Origin: Monoraphidium neglectum
Lineage: Eukaryota > Chlorophyta > Chlorophyceae > Sphaeropleales > Selenastraceae
Reading direction: 5' to 3'
DNA: 10,270 bases
NCBI RefSeq assembly: GCF_000611645.1
Contig: NW_014011473.1
Span: forward strand, 1 to 10,270
A program made the position numbers and the translations under genes. Shown here piece after piece: positions 1-7,059 of the stretch. Numbering within the stretch: the first letter of the stretch is position 1; each line of letters begins with the position of its first letter. The notes beneath the pieces are model-generated. The model had not been told where the DNA came from. It was given only the letters and a program-made list of their open reading frames with translations, and made no database searches.

Positions 1-774
1 GCGCGGGTGCGCGCGGAGGCGGCGGAGGCGGAGGGGCGGCGGCTGGCGGATGAGTTGGCGGAGGTGCAGATGGACCGCGCGTGCCTGCAGGGTGAGTAAG
101 GAGGGAAACTGGCCGGACTCGGCCGGCGACGGCGCGGCCGTGGTGCGGATCAGGAGGCGGCGTCCCCAAGGGAACAATAGGCGACAGCACTGACGTGCCT
201 TGCCAGCGCTTTGGCGAGCACGAGCGCTCGTCATGCATCTGCTTCCCCCTCCTACGCGCGAATCTGCCTCTTGAGCTGCCGGCCCCGGTGCTGCCCCCGC
301 CTGCCCCCGCCAGGCGCTAACACCGAGTTTAAGCTCGCCCTCGTGCGCGCGCTGGACAAAGAGGCGGAGTACGAGGCCCGAATCCAGGAGCTGCAGGCGG
401 CGCTCGACGCGCTCGCGCTCGCGCCCTACGGGCCCGACCCCGCCACCACCACCGCCTCCACCGCCGCCGACGACGACGGCCTGTCGGCGGCCGAGGACTG
501 GCCCGGGCCGCCCGTCGCGGCGCTGTTCGCCCCGGAGCCCTCGGACAGCGGCTACGACGAGGCCGTGCCTGCCACGGGCGCCGCGCCGCCCGCCGCGTGG
601 CCGGGCGGGGGCGGCGCGGGAGCATGGCGCGGCGCGAAGGGTGCGCGCGCGGGCGCAGAGGCGTCGGGCGGCAGCGGCAGCGGCAGCTCCGCGAGCTCGC
701 TCGGGTCGCTCGCCGGGCTGTCGGAGCCGCTGGCGGCGGCGCTTGCGGCGGCGGACGCGACGCTCATGAGCTGA
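1..774 (+). CDS. 3' end of a coiled-coil protein gene (two exons visible, 5' part outside window)
   Basis: Two exons are visible: 1-91 and 314-774 (stop TGA 772-774). The intron 92-313 has donor GTGAGT and an acceptor preceded by a C-rich tract (CCCCCGCCAG). It is phase 1, and joining G91 to GC314-315 makes a Gly codon. Exon 1 encodes an Ala/Glu/Arg-rich helix with regular Leu/Val positions, and the helix continues across the junction (KLALVRALDKEAEYEARIQ, then ELQAALDALALA), which suggests a coiled coil of at least 60 residues. After it come about 115 residues of low-complexity sequence rich in Ala, Gly, Pro and Ser with an acidic patch (ADDDGLSAAEDW), ending in an Ala/Leu helix. No catalytic motif is seen and I do not recognise the family. 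A cytoskeletal, centrosomal or scaffold role is possible but not supported. Reading frame and splice phase make coding likely; the function is unknown. Confidence 0.6.
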
Positions 775-1592
775 CGCACCCCCGCGCGCGCGCCGCGCCG
801 CCGGCTGGCGAGCCGCCGGCTGGCGCGCCGCAGGCCGGCGGTCCCCGGGCTGCCGGGGGATTTTGTGATGGCTGCCTCACGCCGCCGCGGGATTGCCGCC
901 TTGCGCGGCGTTGCTCGTCGGCGGGGCGCGTCGCGCGCTTGTGCGCGACGCAGTAAGACTCACTGCAAACGCGCCAGCCCCCCGAGGCGAAGCTTCTGAG
1001 CACGCGACGACCGCGGTCCTCAAGCGTCTGTCATCTGCTGCTTTGATGCGCCTTCCCATCAAGTTGACATCTTTCGTCCCCTTGTCTTTCGAATTTTCAT
1101 GGCAAGCTGGCCTTTTGCTTGTCGCAATCATTTGCACGCTGTATCGGGCCGCGCCGCGCATTCAGCAGTGCCGCAGGCGGCGGCTGCGCCCGCCCAGGCG
1201 CCTGCTTGTTTTGATTATTTCCTGCATCGCCATTGCCCTCCGTTGCCATTGTCTTTTCGCTTCAAAAGGCTTTGCGGCCTGGGTCGTGCCACCCCGACAC
1301 CTCAAGATTTACTGGCTGGTGGCTGGGCTGGCTGTGCACACTGCCATGGCGCACCCACAGCGCTGGCCTCCTACGACGGGGCGTGTTGAAGAGTTGCTCG
1401 CACGGCAGTCCGTCCTACCGCTCTTTTCGCTGCTCTGTTTCAATGCGTCTTGCACGCACACCATGCGCCTCCTTGCGACACGACCCATGCCATGGGCCTT
1501 TCGCGTCACGACCATTCCCCAACAGCAGCACTTGATTGGAATACGAGCTGCTTGTACATGACTGAATCCTGCTTGCAGCAGGCGATTGCATG
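775..1592 (+). other. probable long 3' UTR of gene 1
   Basis: The base composition drops from very GC-rich to mixed after about position 960, and no exon with convincing codon bias or domain is visible on either strand. The first TGTAA downstream of the gene 1 stop is at 1593, so the simplest reading is one 3' UTR of roughly 820 nt. Long 3' UTRs are common in green algae. An open frame through this stretch (first ATG at 1046) has some hydrophobic segments but no other support. Confidence 0.45.
797..825. repeat. 14-bp tandem duplication just after the gene 1 stop
   Basis: The 14-mer GCCGCCGGCTGGCG occurs at 797-810 and again at 812-825, separated by one A. About 17 bp further on, CCCCGG (843-848) and CCGGGG (853-858) can form a 6-bp GC stem with a 4-nt loop. 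Both lie in the presumed 3' UTR. This may be simple slippage in GC-rich DNA; a role in RNA structure is speculative. Confidence 0.6.
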
Positions 1593-1597
1593 TGTAA
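1593..1597 (+). terminator. TGTAA poly(A) signal, gene 1
   Basis: TGTAA, embedded in GCATGTGTAAAAACTTTTT, is the canonical chlorophyte polyadenylation signal; cleavage usually follows 10-20 nt later. It is the first such motif after the gene 1 stop on the plus strand. The distance from the stop is long, which lowers certainty. Confidence 0.5.
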
Positions 1598-1610
1598 AAA
1601 CTTTTTGGTC

Positions 1611-2187
1611 ACAGGAGCTACGCAGCGTGAATGCATGTGCTGTTGGTGTGCTTTGAAAGGTGAGCCAGCAGGGTAAGAGGGGGTCAAAAGGTTGCGGCCG
1701 TGGACAGGCAGGGTCCCTGCGGCGTGCGCGCTGCGTGTAGCGGCGTAGCACAGGAAGGTGTCGCAAAGGTGGGAATGTGTAGATTCTTTGCAGCTAAAAA
1801 ATGGATCGGTTGGCGCCATGCAGAACGTGTCGGCAAGAGGGACAAAATTGAGTGGTGCCTGCCTTGACTCCTTGTTTGACAAAACCCGATTGGCGGTCAA
1901 AGTCGCGGGATGCAAAGGCTGTTGGTGGCAAGGCATGCTGACTGGCAGCCGAGTTGACTCGCTGGTTCAACCCCCGGGCCTGGTGGATGATTCTCATCGC
2001 GCACCGGTGCCCGGCCAGCCACACCTGAGGCTGCATCATGACCAAGCCGCCGACAGCAGCTGCGGGCAGCGCCATGCGGGACAACCATTGGTAACATGGC
2101 CGCAGCCCGCATACAAACGCTTACATATTGAACGGCGCTTATGCCAGCCGCTGTACACACAAACAGACTCGGAGACGGCCACCTACG
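1611..2187 (+). promoter_or_regulatory. spacer between genes 1 and 2: promoter and 5' UTR of gene 2
   Basis: Nothing here reads as a gene. Open frames on both strands lack ATG starts in good context, GC-rich third positions or domain-like sequence. The segment must hold the gene 2 promoter and 5' UTR. An AT-richer patch at about 2109-2131 (ATACAAACGCTTACATATTG) could be a core promoter or start region, but no clear TATA box is seen. Confidence 0.4.
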
Positions 2188-2191
2188 ATGA
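2141..2191 (+). other. upstream ORF (16 codons) overlapping the gene 2 start codon
   Basis: An ATG at 2141 opens a 16-codon frame (MPAAVHTNRLGDGHLR) whose stop TGA (2189-2191) overlaps the gene 2 start ATG (2188-2190) as ATGA. If the mRNA begins upstream of 2141, this uORF would intercept scanning ribosomes and make gene 2 translation depend on leaky scanning or termination-reinitiation. Whether the transcript includes it cannot be seen. Confidence 0.4.
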
Positions 2192-2484
2192 TCTTGCAGC
2201 AGCAGGCCTGGGGCGTTAGCTTGGCAGCAACAGCACCTCCAGCAGCAGCATATAGAGTGGGATTGAATCGAACAAGACGGCGAGCAGCGGGCCCTGGGCA
2301 CGCACAACCGGCCTGGGGGGCGCCGCGGGCCACTCCCAGCAGGTGAGGCCACCGGGAGGCGTATATGCATCATGATATTGCATAATTGACTGTATAGAAT
2401 GCCCAGATCGCCCTCAAGCTTGACGGCTGTGATCTGAGCTGTGGCCGCGGCCCTCGCAGGCGTCCAATCGTGGCCTGCGCAGCG
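2188..2484 (+). other. predicted chloroplast transit peptide (residues 1-60, split by intron 1)
   Basis: The leader starts MILQQQAWGVSLAATAPP, is rich in Ala, Arg, Pro and Ser, has no Asp or Glu, and carries an RTRRR cluster. It ends in IVACAA just before the first acidic residues (ESDTE). V-x-C/A-A is the usual stromal processing signal in plants and algae. Intron 1 (2343-2459, donor GTGAGG, acceptor CCCTCGCAG) lies a few codons before the cleavage site, a common place for an intron separating targeting peptide from mature domain. Plastid rather than mitochondrial targeting is inferred; algal leaders can be ambiguous. Confidence 0.65.
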
Positions 2485-4276
2485 GAGTCAGACACCGAAA
2501 TATCCGGGTACACGCCGGCGGACTTCATCTCGTACTCGGAGGACCCCCAGCACTCCTGCTACCACGTGACAGAGGCGGTCGTTGCGGCGCCGGTGGACGT
2601 GTGCTTCGCGTTTTGGAATGAGTGGCAGCGGCTGGTTGACTTTCTGGATCTGATAGGGCAGGTGCGTTGGATCTCAGCATCTGGGTGGCAGGAAGGGTGG
2701 CCTGCACATGGGCACGTGGTAGGGCAGACCGCTTGGCTGGCGTGCTGCTGTTGCCTTGATGCGTGGCGCTGTTTGGCGCATGCAACACCGCTCGCCTGCA
2801 GAGCTGACTGGCTAGTTGACCCCTCCGTCCCGCAGCGCGCTTGCTGGCCAGCATAGTCACGGCTCACTTTGCTGAGCTTGCGCTTGCAGCTGCCTTGACC
2901 GTCGTTTTAAACGCGCGGCCCCCCCGCGTCGATTCACCCTCTTCCCTGTGCCTGCAGATCGGCTTGGATGACAAGTCTCCAGACATGGCGCTTTTTCAGT
3001 GCTACTACCGCTGGGGTGAGCGGGACCACCCCATTTCCCCGCTGTTGGAGCGGCACGCACACAAACGCCCTATCATCCCCTGCCCAGTGTGGGCGCTCGG
3101 TGCGATTGCGGCCTGCTGAGGCGGCCGAGCGCCGCTGGGTGCATGGCCACCAATCTTCCCAGCACGCGCGCCTGCCATGGCCTCTGCCGGCCCACCTGCC
3201 CCCTGGGTCGCCTGCCCACACGTCCTGCACCCCCCCTTTCGGCCCCCCAGCCAAGCTCCCTGTCATGGAGATAACATTCCTGCTGCAGAAGACAGTGGCG
3301 GAGCCCGGGCGCCGCATCGACTTCCACTCCGTTTGGGGCATGCCCTTGCACGGTGCGGCGCGCAGGCGGCACGCGGCGCGAGGGCTGCGCGTCCCGGCAC
3401 GGCGGCGGCGCCTGCCCCCGTCGACAGCTCGGGGGGGGCGGGTTGCTGGGCGCGCCGGTCTTTCTAACCCGTGCACCCCAAACAGAGACGCAGCTGGCTA
3501 GCCGCCTGGTCGCGCGACCTGATCCTCCTGCCCTCCACCGAACACATCACTGCATCATCGCAGGCAACGTGCAGCTCTCGGACGAGCCGGACGCAGGCGC
3601 CGGCGGCGCCCCCAGGACACGCGTGCGCCTGGAGTTCACCCACCCGATTCCCAACCTCCTAGTGGAGCTGAAAATAGGGACTTTTGGGATAGAATCGCAC
3701 ATGCAGGAGATATTGAAGGAGAACATGCAGGATTACAAGGCGGCCGTGGAGGCCGCCGCGGGCACGCCGCCGCCGGGCGCCGCGCCCGCGCCCGGGCCTG
3801 GGGAGAAGGCGCCAGGCGCGCTGCGGCGGCGGACGGAGGGGCTGAAGCGCGAGCAGGAGCAGCGGGCGGAGGGCGCGGCGGGGCCGTCGGGGCGGGGCGC
3901 GGAGGCGGGCGAGGGGAGGCAGCGGCGCAGCCGGGCGGCGTCCGGCGCGGGCAAGGCGGCCGCTGTAGGCGACGATGCGGCGGCGGCGGCGCCCAAGCGG
4001 CGCTCGACCTCCGTCCGCAAGACGGCCAGCGCCGCGGCGGCGCAGCAGCAGCAACAGCAGGAGGAGGGCGGCGGCGGCGGCGGCGGCGCTGGCGGCGGCG
4101 CGGGGGAGGGCTCGTCGCCGCCGCCGGCCCCGAGGCGCGGGCGGCCCCCAAGCCGGCGCACATCAACGGCAAGCAGCAACGGCGCGGCGCCGCCGCCCGC
4201 GGGGCCCGAGGCTCAGAACGAGTCCGGCACGGCGGCGGGCAGGCGCGGGCGCCCGCGCACCACCACCTCGCGGTGA
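2188..4276 (+). CDS. predicted plastid SRPBCC-fold (cyclase/dehydrase, lipid-transport-like) protein with AT-hook tail
   Basis: Five exons: 2188-2342, 2460-2661, 2958-3015, 3251-3352 and 3564-4276 (stop TGA), giving 409 aa. All introns are GT-AG with matching phases (2, 0, 1, 1). ATG 2188 is the first in-frame ATG. Residues 1-60 form an Arg/Ala/Ser-rich, nearly acid-free leader ending in VACAA, typical of a chloroplast transit peptide. Residues about 85-235 resemble the plant and cyanobacterial SRPBCC 'polyketide cyclase/dehydrase and lipid transport' family: an N-terminal strand with AAPVDVCFAFWNEWQRLVDF, then LDDKSPDMALFQCYYRWAK, LPVMEITF, VWGMPL, a strand RVRLEFTHPIPNLLVELKIG, and a C-terminal helix (ESHMQEILKENMQDYKAAVE) that closes the hydrophobic pocket. 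Members bind hydrophobic ligands; the ligand here is unknown. Residues 240-409 are disordered, with poly-Gln, poly-Gly and two AT hooks. The family call rests on remembered pattern, not a search. It converges with gene 3. Confidence 0.82.
4043..4103 (+). repeat. coding microsatellites: poly-Gln and poly-Gly
   Basis: CAG/CAA repeats encode six Gln (residues 333-338), followed after two Glu by GGC repeats encoding a Gly-rich run (341-352). These are trinucleotide expansions inside the disordered tail of the SRPBCC gene and likely vary between strains. Confidence 0.75.
4130..4264 (+). other. two AT-hook motifs in the gene 2 C-terminus
   Basis: Residues 362-371 read PRRGRPPSRR and residues 398-406 read GRRGRPRTT. 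Both contain the RGRP core of the AT-hook, a short minor-groove DNA-binding motif, flanked by basic residues. A further basic patch (KRRSTSVRK) lies at about 317-325. In a plastid protein this would suggest nucleoid DNA or RNA contact; equally, such motifs can arise by chance in Arg/Gly/Pro-rich algal tails. Confidence 0.6.
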
Positions 4277-4535
4277 CCCCCTGTGCTAGGGCTGGCGCCC
4301 GCTCTGTGCGTGCGGCGCGCGCACGTTTTTTTGTGCTTCCCGAGGCCATCGGTCGCGCGCACCGTGTCTTGCACCGCCCCACGGCTCATTTCGCCGCCCG
4401 GCTGCAATGCAAGGCGTGCCTAATTTTGTGCAGCTTTGTGCGCGTGCCTTTGATCTTCGCAGCCCATGCAGTTGCTGGAAATCAACCTCAAGCACGCCCC
4501 AAGCTGCAGCACGCACGTGCCGGTTGCACCTCACA

Positions 4536-4540
4536 TGTAA
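4536..4540 (+). terminator. TGTAA poly(A) signal, gene 2
   Basis: TGTAA within TCACATGTAACAGTG lies 260 nt after the gene 2 stop codon. It is the first plus-strand copy there and fits the usual length of chlorophyte 3' UTRs, putting the 3' UTR at about 4277-4555. Confidence 0.65.
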
Positions 4541-4866
4541 CAGTGTGGGAACAAGGTTGGTGTGGGCGATAAGCCCGCGGGCTGCTTCGGTGCGACTTAG
4601 CAGCTTTCGAGAGCATGAAGACCCTCTGGAAGCGCCGGGGAGCACCAGACTATTTGTGATTGGACAGCTGCCAGCGGCGGGCCTCCTCCTGCCAGGCCTC
4701 GGCGCCATCCTTGGGCGGCAGAGTGGAGGGGCACCTGTGCTCAGGCCCCAGACACCCGGTTGCGATCCCCAGCCGCCACCAACCACAACCAACCGGCACC
4801 AACCGCCCCGCCACCTGAAACTACAGCCCTACGGGCACCGCTCCGCCCACCGCAACGCGTCAAGCA
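4541..4866. other. spacer between convergent genes 2 and 3
   Basis: No gene is visible here. The only structure noted is a CCAAC-rich stretch at about 4777-4810 (CACCAACCACAACCAACC and a further CACCAACC). The 3' ends of two convergent genes face each other across this segment. Confidence 0.5.
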
Positions 4867-4871
4867 TTACA
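4867..4871 (-). terminator. TGTAA poly(A) signal, gene 3 (minus strand)
   Basis: TTACA on the plus strand reads TGTAA on the minus strand, 56 nt after the gene 3 stop codon. This gives a short 3' UTR of about 70 nt and supports the minus-strand gene and its stop. Confidence 0.6.
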
Positions 4872-4926
4872 TCACGCCGCGAGGCATCAAACTTGACGGC
4901 AGCGAGGCGTGAACATTGCCCGCCTC

Positions 4927-6551
4927 TCATCTGCCCTGCAGCACCCCCTGCATGCCCTCCAGTTCGGCCTCCAGGATCGCGGCCACCAGCTGGGCCTTGG
5001 GCAGGGCGTGTCTACTGAACTCCCACTCGCCGCCGCCGCGCGGGCGCTGCGACGGGCTGCTGCGCCACTCCAGGCCGCGCCGCGCGCACGCCTGGGCGAG
5101 CTGGACCTTGGTCATCGTCTGCAGCACCAGGGTGCGCTGCCGAGCGTATGCGCCGAGGCCCATCGGCGCCGCGCCTCCCCGCTTGGCCGCGGCGGCGGCG
5201 TCGGCCGGAGGGGTGCCAGCCGGTTGGGCTGCGGCAGGGTCCCCGGCCGGGGCCGCTGGGGCTGGCTCATCAGCAGAGTGGGCAGCCGCCGCCGGGCTGG
5301 GCGGGTCGGCCGCCGCGAGCTCGGAGGCGCTGGCAGCTGCAGCGGCGCCGGGAGCTGATGCTGAGCCGGGCGCCGCCTCAGCCGCCTTCCGCCGCCGGGC
5401 CTTGCCGCCCGCCGCCGCCCGCTTTTGCTCCGCCGCCTGCCGCCGAGCCTTGCGGACTTCCAAAGCCAGCAGCCGCCGCACCTCTTTCGGGTCGTCCGAA
5501 GAGATCCTTTCCACATGCTCTATGTCTGCGTCGTCGAGCGCCGCCCAGGCGACCTCTTGGCAGTTGAGCTGGCCTAGCCGCTGCAAAACGCGCTCTCTCC
5601 CATCGAGGCTGCTGCTGTTGCTGCTGCTATCGTCGCCGCCTTCGGCGCTGCTGCGCTGCGAGCCGCGTTTTACCCTCACGATGCGTGCGAGCTTGCCCAG
5701 CTCGCCCCGCTGCGAGAACGGCAGCGGCGGAAGTGGTGGTGGTGGTGGTGCTGGTGGTGGTGGTGGTGGTGATGAGTGGTGGCGCACTCAACAGGCGGAG
5801 ACGATGAACGCCGGATGGGCGGCCGCGCGCATCACAGGTGGCAGCGGCACACTACAACTTTGCCGAGGGAGGGGGGCGCAAAACCTCAACCCGCACAAAC
5901 AAGCGAAACAATCGAATACACGTCATCCTCCAAACCCACTTGCTGGATTAGATCTGACTGGTTGTCGAGCTCCGCTTCGTCGCCGCGCGTGAGTGCACCC
6001 CGCCAGCCAAACAACTCAGGGGGCGCGTCGGGGCCCGCGCGCGCGGCGACCGACGCCGCGACGTCGCGCGCCGCGGCGCGCAGGCTCGCGTCGATGCCGG
6101 CGCCCTCCTCCGCCGCGCCGCCGCTGCCGCCGCTGCCGCCGCCGCCGCCGCCGTCGCCGCTGCAGCCGCCGTCCGAGGAGCCACTGCCGAGCTGCGTGGT
6201 GCGCAGCTGGTCCACCTCGGGCTGCTCATCAAAAAAGGAGAGGTCGGCGGCGTCGTCGGCGGCCGCCACCTGCGGGATGTCGCCCTGGTGCTGCTGCGTT
6301 TGGCGGGGGGGCGCGCTGGTGTCTCCTTCGAGCGAGGACGCGCTGCTGATGCCGCGACTGCAGGTGTTTGGCGACCCATTCGAGGGCCAATGGCTCAGCA
6401 GCAGCTGCGGCGCAAGCCATTTGCCGCTGCCGGCGTAGCGCCCGTCTGCCGAGGCGGCGGTTGCCTTCGGTAGGGCGTGTCGGAGAAATACAGCGCAAAT
6501 GTCCTCGATCGACAGCCGCGATGCGAGCGTCACCAGGCCACGCGCGCTCAT
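4927..6551 (-). CDS. hypothetical protein with SAP-like C-terminus
   Basis: Preferred model: exon 1 6551-5940, exon 2 5709-4927 (stop TGA), 464 aa. The phase-0 intron 5939-5710 has donor GTGGGT and acceptor GCCGTTCTCGCAG. ATG 6551 has a good context (CAAATCATGAG) and an in-frame TAG upstream. The N-terminus (residues 1-30) is helical; about 60-175 is low complexity with an acidic stretch (AADDAADLSFFDEQPEVDQ) and poly-Gly. Residues about 242-315 are predicted helix turning strongly basic (VRKARRQAAEQKRAAAGGKARRRK). About 317-385 is an Ala/Pro linker. Residues 403-458 resemble a SAP motif (TKVQLAQACARRGLEW, then LPKAQLVAAILEAEL) with a loop insertion. SAP motifs bind nucleic acid, so a nuclear or organellar DNA/RNA role is possible, but the resemblance is weak and no family is recognised. 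An alternative 104-bp intron (5890-5787, phase 1) would keep a poly-Pro segment. It diverges from gene 4 and converges on gene 2. Confidence 0.65.
4948..5115 (-). other. SAP-like helix-loop-helix
   Basis: The region has the SAP layout: helix (MTKVQLAQACARRG), a Gly-Leu turn, then a Lys-containing second helix (PKAQLVAAILEAEL). The loop holds about 17 extra residues (RSSPSQRPRGGGEWEFS) compared with a usual 35-residue SAP domain. The match is by eye only, so a chance helical pair cannot be excluded. Confidence 0.4.
5733..5771. repeat. (GGT)n microsatellite
   Basis: GGT repeats interrupted by one GCT; on the gene 3 strand they read ACC/CCA. In the preferred model the tract lies in the intron just upstream of the acceptor and could act as a C-rich polypyrimidine-like tract. 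In the alternative model it encodes poly-Pro. Confidence 0.85.
6111..6172. repeat. (GCC)n tract encoding poly-Gly in gene 3
   Basis: Imperfect GCC/GCT trinucleotide repeats; on the minus strand they encode the Gly/Ser run around GDGGGGGGSGGSGG. This is a length-variable, disordered linker in exon 1 of gene 3. Confidence 0.8.
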
Positions 6552-6725
6552 GATTTGTGCAAAGTGCGATCTAAAATGCTATGGACAAGACTGCATAGCG
6601 GCTGATGATATGATACCACACAAGTCAAAGGTGTTGTCGATCCAAGGGCAGGGTACGGGCAGGATTGCTGCACTCGCTTTGCGCACACTGCTGCTTGCCA
6701 CACTCGGGGTGTCTACCGTACGGTG

Positions 6726-6746
6726 AACCCCCTGCAAACCCCCTGC
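6726..6746. repeat. 10-bp direct repeat next to a TATA-like site
   Basis: AACCCCCTGC occurs at 6726-6735 and 6737-6746 with one A between, directly before ATAAAATG. It could be a pair of binding sites for one factor, or simple duplication. Confidence 0.55.
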
Positions 6747-6774
6747 ATAAAATGAAACGAGCTCGTATCTGATA

Positions 6775-6789
6775 ACGTGACTACACGTG
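6775..6789. promoter_or_regulatory. G-box CACGTG with a second ACGTG core one helical turn away
   Basis: The palindrome CACGTG lies at 6784-6789, and another ACGTG core at 6775-6779. The two ACGTG cores start exactly 10 bp apart, so they face the same side of the helix. ACGT-core elements bind bZIP and bHLH factors in plants and algae. The position, between two divergent genes, suits a regulatory site; function is inferred. Confidence 0.4.
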
Positions 6790-6990
6790 TGCCTCAGATG
6801 CTAAATGCAACTTATCTGGTACCGTAAACCTGCAACCAACACCGCCGATTCCTTCGAGTGACACACCGAATACTGTTGCAGCACAGCTGTCGAGTACCTG
6901 TTGCTGTCGATAAATCACTTCTGTTTTGAACAGCCACCCCAGTCATCAACCGCGCAATTTACCTGTGATCTGACATTCCTCGACACGAGC

Positions 6991-7059
6991 ATGGCGCTCT
7001 TCAGGCCCCCACGTCCAGCCCTTTGGCCACTGATGCTTTTTGTGGCCTCATGTGTGGCG
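6991..7059 (+). other. signal peptide of gene 4
   Basis: Residues 1-23: a basic n-region (Arg5, Arg8), a hydrophobic core (ALWPLMLFVAS) and a small-residue cleavage site CVA before Gln24. It points to ER entry and secretion or a cell-surface location, and agrees with the sequons that follow. Confidence 0.7.

Larger units (their letters stand above)
6552..6990. promoter_or_regulatory. bidirectional promoter region between genes 3 and 4
   Basis: The 439 bp between the divergent start codons of gene 3 (6551, minus) and gene 4 (6991, plus) is clearly AT-richer than the flanking coding DNA. It must carry both 5' UTRs and promoters. A-rich TATA-like sites on the plus strand are CATAAAATG (6746-6754) and GATAAAT (6909-6915); neither is a good TATA box. 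Open frames crossing the region look non-coding. Confidence 0.55.

Noticed and set aside
893..1561. A 222-codon plus-strand open frame (first ATG at 1046) with several hydrophobic stretches that could be membrane helices
   Set aside because: It begins right after gene 1, ahead of that gene's first TGTAA, has no GC-biased third positions, no recognisable domain and scattered basic and Cys residues. Best explained as chance frame in a 3' UTR.
1415..1936. A 173-codon minus-strand open frame with an ATG start
   Set aside because: Its composition (many Ser, His, Cys, Gln) and weak codon bias are unlike the real genes here; it has no TGTAA close downstream and no domain, and it spans the gene 1 poly(A) signal.
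2364..2384. Inverted repeat TATGCA...TGCATA in an AT-rich part of gene 2 intron 1
   Set aside because: Arms are only 6 bp with a 9-nt loop in a spliced-out region; expected by chance in AT-rich sequence.
3636..4382. A long minus-strand open frame (248 codons) and others opposite gene 2 exon 5
   Set aside because: They are antisense shadows of the GC-rich tail. Arg/Pro/Ala low complexity without domains is what the complement of Gly/Ala/Arg codons gives.
5776..6438. Plus-strand open frames opposite gene 3 exon 1, including a Pro/Ser-rich one of 220 codons
   Set aside because: The minus strand has a good ATG context, upstream in-frame stop, matching intron and a TGTAA signal after its stop; the plus frames start without such support and are compositional shadows.
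6499..6726. Small plus-strand frame with a CxxC-like pair (CAKCDLKCYGQDC)
   Set aside because: It overlaps the start of gene 3 on the other strand and runs into the divergent promoter; the Cys spacing does not match a known zinc site and no gene-like features surround it.
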